Shown here piece after piece: positions 45,111-57,652 of a stretch of 64,000 nt of DNA. The DNA is taken from positions 62,001-126,000 of the forward strand of contig JAENRP010000080.1 of NCBI GenBank assembly GCA_024741835.1, in the 5' to 3' direction. The notes beneath the pieces are model-generated. The model made no database searches. It had not been told where the DNA came from and saw only the letters and a list, made by a program, of their open reading frames with translations. The stretch comes from Diplocarpon mali (lineage: Eukaryota; Ascomycota; Leotiomycetes; Helotiales; Drepanopezizaceae). The translations under genes and the position numbers were made by a program. Each line of letters begins with the position of its first letter. The stretch's first letter is position 1.

Positions 45111-47592
45111 TCAGGTGAAATCCATCCAGCTCCCCTGCGTCCAGTCAATAGCACTCAACCAATTCAAGTCCCCCTCATCTCCCTGCTCCCATCCCGCCAG
45201 CATAGGATCCCACTCCATCTGGGCCCCCTCCCCTGCGCCGGCACCTTGCGCATCGGCGACGGATTCCTTGGCTCCGGCATCGAGTACAAAATCCAGAACG
45301 CGTCTTAAAACCTTCCTCAGTCGCTGCGCGAGCGTGTAGTTGCCGTCTGTAGGCCGGATCCACTCTAGAAAGGCGATGAAGAGCGTCAGTTTCTGGATCG
45401 CGTCGCTGCGGGAGAATTGGAGGGGGCTCTGGCCTGCGGAGCTTTTGAGCAATTCGACGCAGATTACGCCTGCCGAGGGGATGCCGTAGTAGGTCATCTT
45501 AGTGGTCGTTAGCTATGGGGGAAAGGTAAGGGGAGCCTTGAGCTATCTTAGAAGTGTGGGCTGGAGAGGTACGTACGATCCAGTCGAAACCATAGGTGTG
45601 AGACATCATCTGATCACGCTTACTCCAGAACATGAGCGACAGGTCGATCATCTCCATGGCTGTGTTCAGTAGACCCTGCCCGTTCTCCAACCCCCTCGCT
45701 TTAGCAACGCGGTCGATCAAGAATTTATTCTGCAAATGCTGTATACTGAGGAAAGCCTGGTCATAGAGTAGATCTCCGGTGCTATTCTTGGGGTTGCCGT
45801 CTTGATCGTAATAGTGGAGTTGCGGAGGGAGAGAATCGAACATTTCTTGGGACTTCTGGTGCAGGTCGCTAATTCTCGGTTGTGAGAGAGTGGCTTACAT
45901 GAGGGAGAGAATGGGCAACTCACTTGATGCGAGCTGCAGACACGTCTACGTTGACTCCGAGTGATAGCTCCAGTATTTCTTCTCGAATGGCGTGAATCTT
46001 TATCCGCGAGCGAAGGACGGTTGATATTTCATGGCAAGCGCCTGATGTGTTCCAGCCGTCCGCATCGAGTTTATTTATAGCTTCTGCTAGCTCTTCTTGA
46101 GGACCGTAAAGGACGTCGTCGGAAATATCGAGGCATAATTGGACGTCGCAGTATTGACGTGTTAGTAAAGGTGGTGTGCCATTTAGTGAAGAGTGGATCT
46201 TGTCGCTGCAGTAGATGTTCCCGAAAAGACGTCTCTTGTATTCTGAAGCTGCGGTCACTTTACCCGTGCCATACTCAGGTAGTCTGTGAAGTCCGGAGGT
46301 GATGGCTGTCGTTACCATGTCCCCATGAAGCCGACGCATCTTATATGCTGTGAATCGTAAGATTTTTTTGAAGTCAAGTACGCAACAAATGTTGGGAGAG
46401 CAGACTTACTTTCATCTCCGGCACATCCCGTTTCTAGCCTCTTGATATTCAGTATAAGCGCCGTCACCAAGTAGTTGACCGTCTCAGAGTAATCGCACAT
46501 CGTGAGACATACATCGGCACACTCCTTCATTCTCCACGCAATCTGCTTCTTGTCCCTACCATGACTGAAAACAGGATCCCAGTCTTGCAGAGCCAGATAC
46601 GCCAGCCCGAGGAAACAAAACAACATGCCCAGCATCTCGAACCGCAAATTAGGTCCCGTGAAGTTATTCAGCCATTCCAGTGCGTCGTCTGGATCGGGCG
46701 GCAAGGGCAATTCTTCGTTCTTGAACAGAGCATCGGTCATGACAATAAGTGCAGGCGGATCCTCACCTCTCTCTCGCCAGTCCAAATCAGACTTGCTGGG
46801 CTCGTCACGCGGAGTAGCCAGCTCGGATCCAAAGGTTGCGAACAGTGTTTTTACGCAGTGCTTGAATAGTCTGAAGTTGAGGCTTGGACACCGGTTAGCC
46901 CTCGATGGCGTAACAAGCATCTCGCACGTCTCTTTCGACGGGAGGTTCCATAGGGCTCTCAGAGTCGTCTTTTCCCGCTCGTAAGGTCCATTGGGACGAT
47001 GGAAGCCATGAAGAGGCTTTCCGTGGATCCAATTACCAGGGTGCCTTCTCTTGTCCTCGCCAATATTGAGTATGTCGTCGTAAAACTTTGCATCGGAGTC
47101 CGAAAATATTGCAGAAAAGCTAGTAGGGCCATAGAATTTTCTGGAGCGAGGGTACACGGCGGTTTTCCACCCGCCTGGCGGCTGGCCGAGCATACTGCTC
47201 TTGGACTGACTAGTACTTGGAGCAGATAAGGGCCGCGCGACATCCGAATACTCGGAAAGTGGTACGGATGGAGGTACCTCACGTGAGAAGGGCTGAGGAG
47301 AATGGAAGAATGGCGGGTTGGAAGTAGCTACTGCAGGAGACGTGTCGCAGCGAACAGTGTCATTCCCATCATTTGCTAATGAGTGCTTTGATATTGACAC
47401 GGGGCCTGATGGTCCTCGTCCTCTTGTCATGGGAGCTGGATGGTAGATGCATTTGGCGGTAGTCTTTCGTCTCGTACACCTCCCACAGAATGGGGACCCA
47501 TGGTCACAGGCCAGCTTTCCTTTCCTACAAGGTTCGCATGCTTGCTTTTTACCGTTACGGCGATATCCCACTGCGGTCTTCATGGGAGTCAT
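45111..47592 (-). CDS. Zn2Cys6 transcription factor with fungal-specific domain
   Basis: Exons 46410-47592, 45924-46347, 45577-45868, 45111-45497 give 761 residues. Seen: a GAL4-type cluster near the N-terminus, C-x2-C-x6-C-x6-C-x2-C-x8-C (CEPCRKGKLACDHGSPFCGRC...C), preceded by basic residues; a Ser/Pro-rich linker; then a middle homology region from about residue 200 (FYDDILNIGEDKR; RALWNLPSKETCEMLV; YLALQDWDP; CADVCLTMCDY; HGDMVTTAITSGLHRLPEYG; EYKRRLFGNIYCSDK). These are standard marks of the fungal_trans region found in regulators of secondary or nitrogen metabolism. An acidic, tryptophan-containing C-terminus (EGDLNWLSAIDWTQGSWMDF) may activate transcription. A further ATG 16 codons upstream (47640) is also in frame. 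There is no neighbouring biosynthetic cluster, so its regulon cannot be inferred from context. Confidence 0.87.
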
Positions 47593-47640
47593 CTTGAAGG
47601 ATCTGAACGGTCTGGATCGGCAACCAGTCTCAGTTCTCAA

Positions 47641-49009
47641 GCGCTCCTGAGGCAGTATCGGGAATTGGCTTTGTGGCGGAGAGGCTCGGTGGATTGACGC
47701 TTCATAAGGCCAACATTATAGTAGATGTATACGGCACCAATTTGAGAGGTGTCGGTAATGTCTGCCGATGCATACTGTCGATGTCAGAATCACCAGCGCC
47801 AATGAGAGAAGGCTTGCTTATCAGATCAATATCACGTGTACAGAGAAGCCAGGATTCTTGCAGGGGTGGACAATGGTTAAACATCTCTTGTTATGAAGTG
47901 CAGCTTGTGAGGGGTATCTATTATGGACAAGAGCAGAACCATATTGCCATTTCCTACCTCCTTGCCTCTTACCGTGGCATTGCATTGCTGATAGATCAAA
48001 AATCGGGGAGGGAGATCAACCACTCTTGCTAGAACGAGCCCCCTTTTCAAACCGAGAATTCCCTGCATAAAAACTGAATCTCGACAACCTCCATACCCAA
48101 GATACCTTCTCAGTGCCCCTGATCGCCAATTTGCCCTGTCGCTAGTCTCGAATCTGCAGTTAAAGCTCCCAGACTTGTTGACATCGAGATACAGGGCGAA
48201 ATAAGCGAGCGGGGCCAAGAGACATGCTACGTATTTAGGACTGTGTATTACAGCAAGGATTGTATGACTTGGTAGACGCCCCTGAAGAGCGAGACTGCCC
48301 AAGGGCGAAGCATTGCTACCTTGTCTACTTTCGCATCAAGAGAACAAAGAATTATCAAATGCCATCAAACAAAGCAATTGTACTTGAAGATGATTGTAAT
48401 TTGCCATACCTTAACGAGATAATAAACACCACGTATCAACGCAAATACTACCTTGAGATCAGGGGAGAATCCCCAAGGTACTTCCTTATTCATGGGAAGT
48501 GCTGAGAGGTTAGTTTGCTACTGTTGATGCTTGGTCTTGAATATCCACTGTCACTGACTCTTGATCCTCGTGGCGGATAAGTCCAAGCACAGCTATTCCC
48601 ATAACATTCCCAATGCCTTACCTATGGGCCCAAAATCACCAGATCCGAAATCAAGATCACCAACACTGTAGCCCGCAGAATTTGTCTTTCTGTAGGCATC
48701 AAGAGTGCACCCAGAGATATGATAGGATGGAAGAGACGTCCACTTGAGCATCATCCAGTATAAATAGTATGTGTCCGAGATTGTTAAGAACATCCTGGAT
48801 GGATCAAGTAGTGATACATGACTTCTGACATGCAGCTCTTGAGCTGGGAGGCTTTGTGCTTTTCATCGATGAATCGTCAACACACTTTCCAGCCTGAGAC
48901 AGTACTCATAGAGACCCTCGTTCTCAAAAATGTACAACTATTCATTCGATCCATGCACTCCTATACCGCAAGACGAGTATCTCCCTTTGAAAGGCCAAGT
49001 CGGACAGGT
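47641..49009. other. Gene-free region between Zn2Cys6 factor and VTI1
   Basis: About 1.4 kb. It carries the promoter of the transcription-factor gene on the left and the VTI1 3' end on the right. Short frames (47673-48032, 48260-48505, 48593-48793) have no recognisable motif. Confidence 0.45.
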
Positions 49010-49818
49010 TTATTTGAACTTGCTGTAAATGACCGCGATGATCAACAGCACCAACACCGTAATTATCGCAATCGTTATAATCCGATTTGTAGCCATCCTA
49101 TCCCGCATTAGCCTACCTCGTCCATGGCGCGATTCCGCAGCGAGTTTGAGGATGATTTACCTACGCGCCATCCCCCTCAGCGTCTTGACACTCCTGTCCA
49201 CATAGCCCTCACTTTCATGCAGGATATCACCCGTATGCTGGATCGTTTCTCTCTGCCGGTGCAGATCTGCCAGCGTGCTCGCACCGATCGCTTCCGTCTC
49301 GTTAGCCAGCGCCGCGCTATGCTTCAGCCGCTGTGAAGACCGGTCTAGACGGTCGGTACCGGAGAGCAGCTGTTGCCGCTGCTCGAGCTGCACGTCATTC
49401 GGGTTATCCGAGTAGCGAGAGCCGAAGAGCGCAGATCGGTCGCTGGCTAAGGAGGCAAGTTTACGCTTGGAGGAATCGATGTCGGATTCGTAGTTTCGGA
49501 AGCGTTGATTGACTTTGGTGCGGGTCGAGGAAGGGATGTTTTGCTTCTCGAGGCGCATTTGGTCAAGCTGCCGAGGTCAGTATTCTTCTTCAAAATATGG
49601 CCTGGATTAGGCCGAACTGATAGGCTGGAAAGAAATCTTACGAGCTCGTTCGCCTCTTCCAACGCTCGCTCTGCTTGGAGGATTGCTGATTTGCGCGGCT
49701 CGCCTGCCAGGTCGGGGATCTGGTCTAGCTTCTGGCTCAGGTCGGCCTGCACGAGTTTCAGCTCGGCTTCATAGCTACTAAAGAGCTCAGAGCCGGCGTC
49801 GGTATCGAGAAAGGACAT
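49010..49818 (-). CDS. VTI1: Qb-SNARE Vti1
   Basis: Tail-anchored SNARE used in several fusion steps among Golgi, endosome and vacuole. Exons 49642-49818, 49161-49567, 49010-49097; 672 bases, 223 residues (yeast 217). Seen: an N-terminal three-helix domain (YEAELKLVQADLSQKL; ILQAERALEEANELL; STRTKVNQRFRNYESDI), a coiled-coil SNARE motif (ALANETEAIGASTLADLHRQRETIQHTG as its central part) with the zero-layer glutamine expected in HRQRETI, then YVDRSVKTLRGMAR and a C-terminal membrane anchor (IITIAIITVLVLLIIAVIY) followed by SKFK. The anchor is encoded by the last exon. The start MSFLDTDAG matches family practice; an upstream in-frame ATG at 49884 is less likely. Confidence 0.94.
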
Positions 49819-50955
49819 AGCGATGGTGAGGTGTGTCGGAGTGGACGAATAGAGGTTGTCGTTATCGTCGAACCTGCAAGTCAAGGTTCACAATGGCTCG
49901 GCTCGACCTTAGTGGTAGATCTGAACAAGGCCGGATGACAACAGATATAGGGTGGATATGATATCCAGATAATTCAACTTTCACCTTTGATGGCTTGGTG
50001 TCAGGTTCCAAATGGCAATGCGAGGTAAAGGACAAGCAGTGGATTGGTTTGAAGTTGTATTACGATGTCCAGGATAGGCGACAAGAAACCGCCCCCGGCC
50101 TCATGCGCCACACCTCGATCTCAGCCTCATACTCCAGCCACAGACAGAATGGGTACGAGGATCTCAGCCCCTGCATCACCGTGATCAACCATCGGTCGAT
50201 CGAGCAAGGGGATATTGCATGGCACAGATTCGGAGGTGGGTATTACGGTGACCAGCCCTACATAGGAAACAGACAGCGCAGCTCTCTTCAGTTTTACAAA
50301 ATACTATTTGATTTGGTATTCAGGGAAGCGTAGAGCAGCCCAATATATAGCAAGAATTCCTGTTCTTAACGCAAGTCAAGAGGCTAGGGCTGGTTGATGG
50401 CTGAGCTTGGGATACTACGTAGAATAAGGATTACTTTGGGGCTTTGTGACGGTGAAAGTCGGTACCTGCTATTAGAAAGAGAGATGTATTTATATATATA
50501 TATATATCCAGTTCAGGCCCAAGGCAAAATTGGAGTTGGAAAAACTTCGAGTTTAGTTGGTCGTTGTTAAAGTTATTTTCGGCCACCGTATAATAGCACC
50601 AGAATTTAGTGCGTCCTCTTGCCATGGCGTTGATCATAATGGTAATATTCAACTTCTCTCCGAGTAATTTACTTCTAGTGTCACAACCAACGATCCATCG
50701 GGCATTCCGCTGTACGAAGAACCTGTCAAACTGCAGTTCCCAATTCCGCATAAGGTCTCTCACATGAAAGCCACTAGAGCTCGTGCACCCACCACCGCCA
50801 GCAGCTGCCTACAGTCCAAAGCACAAAAGCCATGACGCCGTCGCTCGCAACGGACGCCTCCAGTCTCCCCCAAGAAACTGACTCTGGGAGCTATGATTTG
50901 TGAATTGCACCTTTCCCTCACGTGTCGCTTCTGCTCTCCTCTTCCCACATATATC
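49819..50955. other. Intergenic VTI1-flavoprotein
   Basis: About 1.1 kb between divergent genes. No known motif in the frames at 49995-50333 or 50431-50763. A short TA dinucleotide run lies at about 50488-50507. Confidence 0.45.
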
Positions 50956-52603
50956 ATGGCTCCTCTAACTCCTACTGTACCCAGGAAGAAAGTGGCTATT
51001 ATTGGCAGTGGCAGTGCGGGGATAGGTGCGCTCTGGGCTCTCAACCGCACGCATCACGATGTCTACCTGTACGAAGCTGCTGATCGGCTCGGTGGGCATA
51101 CCAATACCGTGGAGTTCAAGAATGGGAAGTTCAAGGCAATGGTGGATACGGGATTCATTGTCTTGAACACGGCGACTTATCGTATGTACCTACCGCCCGA
51201 AGAAACCACAGGAACTGATTAAGCGTAGCCAATTTTATCAACTTCCTCAAATCGATCCGCGTCCCTATTGTGCCAACTGAGATGACCTTTGGAGTGTCTC
51301 GAGACAATGGCCAGTTTGAATGGGCGGGGACTTCTCTTGCGGCCGTCTTTGCTCAGCGAAAGAACCTCTTTTCGCTGAGGGTGTGGAGGATGATATTCGA
51401 TATAATTCGATTTAATCAGTTTGCACTAGACCTGCTGAAGGACGAAGAGAAAAGTGAGGAGTACACGACGAGTAAGAAAAACGGACATACGAACGGGAAC
51501 GGAGTACATCATGCCGAGAAACAGGAGACAATTGGACAATACCTGCAGCGGGAGGGATACTCTGATGCTTTCAAGGATGACTATCTCATTCCCATGACTG
51601 CCGCAGTTTGGAGCACAAGTCCAGATAAATGCACGCTGGAATTCCCGGCCGTGACTCTGGTGCGGTTCATGTACGTCATTACTTTCCCCAAAATAGCCAT
51701 CGCTAACAGAAAAGGTGGAACCATCATCTCCTCAGCACCGTCGCTGCCAGACCTCAATGGCTAACTCTCGCAAATGGGGCAAAGAGTTACATCGACGCCG
51801 TGATGAACGGCTTTCCCCCAAACCATATTTTCCTCTCCACACCCGTCCAGAGCATCACATCCGAGTCCTCAGGACGCGTGCGTCTGCACCTGCGCGACGG
51901 CAAGTCCGAAATCTACGACCACGTAATCGTAGCTACCCATGGCGACGAAGCCCTTTCTCTGATCGCACCCTCCGCATCTCTTGAGGAGAAACACGTTCTG
52001 TCTGGTTTTCAGACCAGCAAAAACACTGCGATTCTGCATTCAGACCTCTCGCTTATGCCGAAGTCGCGCAGGGCTTGGTCGAGCTGGAATTATATCACTA
52101 AGTCGTCCCCCAAATCAGCCAACATTGACCGAGTGTGTCTTACCTACAACATGAACATACTGCAACATCTTGACCCGCAGGTCTTCGGCGACGTTCTTGT
52201 GACTCTTAATCCCCTTCACCAGCCACCACCAGAAAAAGTGCAGGGGCGATATACATACTCTCACCCCCTTTACAACGCAGCCGCGATCCGTTCTCAGAGC
52301 CTCCTACCACGCATCCAGAATACACGGGGAATCAGCTACTGCGGCGCCTGGACGAAATATGGCTTCCACGAAGACGGCTTCTCGAGCGGTTTACTGGTGG
52401 CGCAGGAGCATCTTGGTGCACAGCTGCCGTTCCGATTCAAGGATAGCACCTTTAGTCGCGGCAGGAGACCTGTATTAGGACTCCTGGATCTGCTATTGAG
52501 AGTCTGGATTAAGGGGGTGCAGTTATTTGTTCTGATCGTTGAGAGAGTGTTTCGCGTGCAGAGGATATCATTGCAGATGCCGATGCGAAAAAAGGTTGAA
52601 TGA
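50956..52603 (+). CDS. FAD-dependent amine-oxidase-fold protein (COG2907-type)
   Basis: Exons 50956-51181, 51229-51670, 51715-52603; 1557 bases, 518 residues. Seen: an N-terminal dinucleotide-binding loop IIGSGSAGIGALWAL (about 15-29), the second FAD motif DRLGGHTNTV, VDTGFIVLN, a central substrate domain (DDYLIPMTAAVWST), then HVIVATHGDEALSLI and the C-terminal FAD contact YCGAWTKYGFHEDGFSSGLLVA. This arrangement is that of predicted NAD/FAD-binding proteins of the COG2907 group, which in bacteria often sit near cyclopropane-fatty-acid synthases (family knowledge, and no such neighbour here). A lipid-modifying or desaturase-like role is therefore only a guess. The last 60 residues hold a hydrophobic, possibly membrane-associated helix (LLDLLLRVWIKGVQLFVLIV) and a basic end. 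The start MAPLTPT is chosen because the loop follows at normal spacing. Confidence 0.85.
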
Positions 52604-54319
52604 CTTTGAGGGCTTTTATAGGGCTGGCGTTTCGTTTAGTTACGAGTTCATGAGCGTAGCAAGCATTTATTCTGATTTACTCCCAGTTTTACTAGGACCT
52701 TGCGATAACGCCAAAGTCTCTATTTTTTTCATATATCCACCTAGACATGCGCTTCAAATTTCTCTCCCCGAAACCGGAGTTTGAATCGCAGGCTCCTTGA
52801 AACCTCTTCATTGGGGTTGGTATATCTACAATAATCTATATCTTGGCTTCAAAGTTCTTTCCACTTCAATCTACTCTTCTTTAAATTCATTCTTTCCGCC
52901 CCCATCACCCCCCTCAAGTCCTGCCCTCAATAGCCATCATCCCTCTCACCTCTCAATCTCATACTAAAATTCCCTCCCCAACAATCATATAAATATCCAA
53001 ATACAGCTTGGTCCACTATCCCGCAGCTCGCTCCGCACCCCGGCGCCCGGGGATTTATCTTGGTTGTTGCACCAGCCCAGCACGCGCGTGAAATGTGCGT
53101 TTTTCGTTGGCCGAGCTGGCGTCGTGCATGTACACGCCTAGGGATTTGAGGTTCGGGGCGCGCGGCCAAGGGCAATTGGGGATCTGGTGGTCGGGTCAGG
53201 CGGTGTTAGGGGTGGGAGGAGGGGGCCAATCCTTTGTTAGTTTTCTTATGTTTTGGGATCAGGAGGAAGGCAAAGGGAGGAGGGGAACAGGATGTGCATG
53301 AGTGATTGGTTTGTGCTGAAATGAATTCGTTGGCAAGAATTTCTCTTTTCCTTCTTAATTTTTTTGGAGGGGGGGGCGGGTAAGCAGCAGAGGCGAGAAT
53401 CGACAGCTGGGTGAGTACACACTATTGATTGTTATTGAGGTACCTTACCCGCACAAGGTGCGTAAGCGAACCTCCCGGTTCTCATGGCTACAGGTGATGT
53501 TTACTCGGCTAGTAATAACCTATTCATATATTGACTATCCATAAATGTACCGTCATTCTCCAATTACCATCCACGCCCGAGATTGTGCACCGAGAAACTC
53601 CTCTTGCAGATTATTTTCCCTCCCTGTCCTTCCTGTTCCTTTTCACTCCGACCTTACTCGAACGCTACGACTCATCTGCGTCTGCATCATCAGCTATCTT
53701 GGAGGTATCAGAGCAGATGCCTCGGCGAGGAGTGGCAAGCATGGTGTTGTTGTTTCTGGGGGTGGTATGGGTCTCTCGCTGGAGAAGGGAACGAGAGGCA
53801 AGTACCGTACAATCTCCTATCAGTAGCCCCAGCCCGTCTAGTTTACTTCCGGGCACCAGGAGCGCATTGCTAGAATTAGACACTTGGGAAAGCATCCTGT
53901 GCCTGGCTGAGAGTCCGAATATAATAAGGGAGACACACCTCAGGGGTAATTTGATAATGGGGCCCAGCGAACAGTCAGGATCCTGGTAAAGGAGGAAAGT
54001 GTTTTCGGTTTTCACGCTTCTTTTCGATATGGAAGATCCTGAAGAGAAGTGATACTTGCTGTGATTTACATGCCGAGCCACTCTCCTCTTCAGAGTTGTC
54101 GATCGTCACTGATTTGCCTAGAGCTAACACAACAGAGCGAGGTAGCAAAACTTGGGGACGCATCAACTCCGCTGGAAATGAACCGAACACAACCCAAGTG
54201 GGCGTGAGAGGCCGTTCGTTTCATTTAAAATTGAGATTGGATTCCTGCGAGCACCTGAAATAACGGGGGAACGGGTATCAACATATAGTCAACGCCAAAC
54301 AGTACGCAAGACTCCGTGA
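52604..54319. other. Gene-free region
   Basis: About 1.7 kb with only low-complexity or unrecognised frames (53531-53989, 53665-54081). Pyrimidine-rich stretches and G-runs (near 53365-53382) are present. Both flanking genes end toward it, so it should contain two terminators. Confidence 0.4.
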
Positions 54320-55180
54320 TCATGATACAACCCTCAGCATACCAAACGTGAGACTGAGCAAGAACCCAGCAAAGACAGCAATCTTTCTCCTCCTCGACCA
54401 CACGCCTTGCTCTCTAATAAGCCAGCCTATACATCCTAGCGGCCACAAGAACCCCATGATATTGCCCCAGAGCAAATCATCCAGTGCACCCCCACTCAAA
54501 TCATCCCCAAAATCAAAGCCTCCAGCTCCTGCACCGCCCCCAGCATTTCCTGCATTATCGTCAATCCAGGCATCTTCCATGCGTAGCATCGTGGTAGGCG
54601 AAGGCATGGTATCGGGGGTATGGATATTCGACTGTATAGAGCGAAACTGCAGTCTCAGCTGGTTCACCTCGGCAGGCGAGAACCCCCCAGAAAGTAATCT
54701 CTCAAAGCCTCTAGAAGCAGGCGTCGTAGTCGTCGTCTGCACAGGGGCTGCGCTCGCAGCCTCGCTCCTATCCCGCTTCCTCGACTTCTTGACAGAAGTG
54801 GCGGCTGCGAGAGCCTCTGCAGAGAGCTCGGCAGATGCAAGGGCATCGCCAATAGAGCAGTTGATGTAGACACGCGGAGGGGGCGGCTCGACTGCTTTCC
54901 CTTTTCCTTTTGGGTCTGCAGGTGGTTTTGGTGGAGAGGGAACCTTCAGGACTTCGGAGAGGATGTCGTCGTCTTTAAGAAGCTTTCCGCTGTGGATCAA
55001 TCGAAAGCGGTATTGGGCGGTAACGGCGTCAAGCTTAGAGCGGAGGAGATGCTTGAGCGCTACCACGGTCGTAGAATCGGGGTCCTCGATGTCGAGTAGG
55101 AGGTCTGGGATGGAGGTTGTGAAGCGGATTGTGATGGCAAGAGGACTTGCCTCTGCGCCTTGCGGTGCGAGAGATGCCAT
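54320..55180 (-). CDS. DSC3: DSC E3 ubiquitin ligase complex subunit 3
   Basis: Single exon, 286 residues. Family knowledge: Dsc3 is a membrane subunit of the Golgi Dsc ligase, which cleaves or activates SREBP in fungi and helps degrade orphan Golgi membrane proteins. Seen: an N-terminal ubiquitin-like domain at about 14-75 (AITIRFTTSIPDLLLDIEDPDSTTVVALKHLLR as its start, then YRFRLIHSGKLLKDD); a charged, Pro-rich linker; the region GFERLLSGGFSPAEVNQLRLQFRSI, which is the C-terminal family block; and two C-terminal membrane helices (NIMGFLWPLGCIGWLI; IAVFAGFLLSLTFGML). A glycine/aspartate-rich loop precedes the first helix. No signal peptide, as expected for this family. The gene diverges from BNA3, 840 bases away. 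Confidence 0.9.
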   Translation of the reverse strand: MASLAPQGAEASPLAITIRFTTSIPDLLLDIEDPDSTTVVALKHLLRSKLDAVTAQYRFRLIHSGKLLKDDDILSEVLKVPSPPKPPADPKGKGKAVEPPPPRVYINCSIGDALASAELSAEALAAATSVKKSRKRDRSEAASAAPVQTTTTTPASRGFERLLSGGFSPAEVNQLRLQFRSIQSNIHTPDTMPSPTTMLRMEDAWIDDNAGNAGGGAGAGGFDFGDDLSGGALDDLLWGNIMGFLWPLGCIGWLIREQGVWSRRRKIAVFAGFLLSLTFGMLRVVS

Positions 55181-56020
55181 GGTTAATCGTATTTGATGTA
55201 TATTCTAGAATATTTGCAGCCTGCCAGTCGAGCTCAAGGAGCTTCCAATGTCGGCATCTTTGCTGTGGTGCTGAGAGAGTGTTGACAAGCATCGCAGAGT
55301 TGCGCTGGAGCATACCCACACGAGCTGCGAACTTGTCGTCGTCCCGAACCGTGAGCTCCAGCGTAACAGGGGTTGACAGCAGCAACAACAGCCCTTGCTT
55401 CGAGGCAGTACTAAACGTATATTGTTAAGCAATCAACCATAGCAGGTGAAAGTCCCTTGAAATGAACCATGCTTTAACGCGATTCACGAGTAGTAAGATT
55501 TTCCTCCAACATGCGCCTCCTGGAGGGGTCTAATCGTTCGCGTACCTTTAGGCTCAACTGTGTTCAGGATTTATTCTTCATACATTTGATCAGACAATTT
55601 ATGTTTGTACCGTCGAATTGCCAAGCTGTCTTCCATCATATCATCTATACGGTCTAGTAATTGATGTTAGTCGCTCGGCTCGTCATATTTGGCCGATAAG
55701 AAACTGGACTACATACCTAGGCGAGGCTCACCAAGTCCTGCTTTGTCTCCAATACAAACATCCAACAAAAACCTCCTTCGGAACCGCCTCTCCTGCTACA
55801 CTCTACTCCGTGGAGAAATCCTTTCGTTGCCTCTTTTCAATCTTGACACATCCAGCTTACAGGGTCACCGTAATGACGCCATATTGAAACCCCGATTCAG
55901 CTCTTGATTACTGTATAGTACAACGCAGCAGCTGTACTCGTACCATCGAAGGAGGCCACTCACCGAATTTCCCGGGCTTCGCAGGGGGGCAAGCTGAGGA
56001 TATCATTTATCAACGGCTTC
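55181..56020. other. Divergent intergenic DSC3/BNA3
   Basis: About 840 bases holding the two promoters. Frames at 55035-55388, 55618-55887 have no motif. Nothing else seen. Confidence 0.45.
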
Positions 56021-57652
56021 ATGAAGTCTCGGGCATCTTTCCTTCAACTTTTGCTAACCCGGCAACCGCGCATCTCAAAAAGCTCTCTTCGACCAGCTGG
56101 TCTTGGTCTTCGACATTTCACCCCCACCATGCCTATCAACGCAAAGATACAACCTGCCAAACGGGTGGCAGGTAGGAAGCAGGATGTCTGGTACGTACAG
56201 ACTTTGACATTCTTTGCCGTTGACACTGCTATGTTTGAGGATCTTGCTGCGACGCAATAGATGGCGGGGTAGCTGGTGCGGGGTCAAGGAGCTTCTAGAC
56301 TCCTTCAGTAAATGTAATTCGAGTATATTCTGACTTTTCTTGCAGGTCAATTGTTAATGAGGCCGCCGCGGCGTCTCCTGTCCAGCCTATTGTAAATATG
56401 GGACAAGGCTTCTTCGGATACAACCCACCCCGGTTCATCTTGGACGCTGCAAAGGAGGCTCTCAATAAGGTCGACTGCAACCAATATTCTCCTACGAAGG
56501 GACGGCCCCGCCTAAAGAAGGCAATAGCGGACGCATATTCTCCGTTATGGGGAAGAAAATTGAATTCGGAAACAGAAGTCACAATTACAACTGGTGCAAA
56601 TGAAGGTAGGATGAAGGTGCCAGTACACAGGACGACATGCTAATATTGGAAAGGGATGTTGAGTGCTTTTATGGGATTCATAGAAGATGGTGACGAAGTT
56701 ATTATCTTTGAGCCTTTTTTCGATCAGTAAGAGAAAATGCTCTTAGTGAAGGCAAGCTCTGAAAAAATACAGGTACCTCAGCAATATCGAGATGCCAGGT
56801 GGGAAAATTGTCTGTGTACCATTACACCCCCCTCCCAAAGGAGCTACTCAGAACACATCTTCCGCCGAATGGACTATCGACTTTGCCGAGCTAGAAGCTG
56901 CCATTACCCCAAGAACCAAGATGATAGTCATCAACACACCCCATAACCCGATTGGAAAGGTCTTCTCCAAGGACGAACTACTAAAAATCGGCGAGCTCTG
57001 CCTCAAGAACCAGATCCTAATTCTTTCTGATGAAGTCTACGACCGATTATTTTACGTCCCATTCACGAGAATAGCCACACTTTCCCCTGAAGTCGAGAAA
57101 CTCACTATCACTGTCGGCTCAGCCGGCAAGAATTTCTATGCGACAGGCTGGCGTGTAGGCTGGTTGATCGGGCCCGCGGATCTGATTCAATACGTCGCTG
57201 CAGCTCACACCAGAATCTGCTATTCATCCGTCTCCCCCCTGCAAGAAGCAGCCGCTGTCGGATTTGAGCAAGCTGACGCCGAGAATTTCTGGGAAACAGC
57301 TAGGAAGGAGATGAAAGGCAAGATGGACAGATTCAACGGAATCTGGAAAGAGCTCGATCTACCGTTTTCCGATCCTGAAGGTGGTTATTTCGTGCTTGTC
57401 AATATGAAGAAAGTCAAGATCCCGACCGACTATCCGTTCCCCGCACAAGTGCAAGACCGGCCACGAGACTTCAAGTTGAGTTGGTTCTTGATCCAGGAAG
57501 TTGGTGTAGCGGCTATCCCACCGACTGAGTTTTATACCGATAATAATGCTCATATCGGTGAGGACTGGTTGCGGTTTGCTGTCTGCAAGGAGGACGAGGT
57601 TTTGGAGAGGGCAAAGGAAAGATTGCGGGACTTGAAGAAGTACATAGAATAG
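56021..57652 (+). CDS. BNA3: Kynurenine--oxoglutarate aminotransferase, mitochondrial
   Basis: PLP-dependent class I aminotransferase converting kynurenine to kynurenic acid (yeast Bna3; animal KYAT family). Exons 56021-56190, 56346-56605, 56654-56726, 56773-57652; 1383 bases, 460 residues. Seen: an Arg/Ser/Leu-rich, acid-free N-terminus of about 36 residues (mitochondrial presequence), then MGQGFFGYNPPRF, NQYSPTKGRPRLKKAIA, VTITTGANEG, FEPFFDQY, INTPHNPIGKVFS, DEVYDRL and SAGKNFYATGWRVGW with Lys287 as the Schiff-base lysine. The C-terminal domain ends ...LRFAVCKEDEVLERAKERL. An internal in-frame ATG (MPINAKIQPAK, residue 37) directly after the presequence would give a cytosolic form of about 424 residues. 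Intron 1 is 155 bases, longer than its neighbours. Confidence 0.94.
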
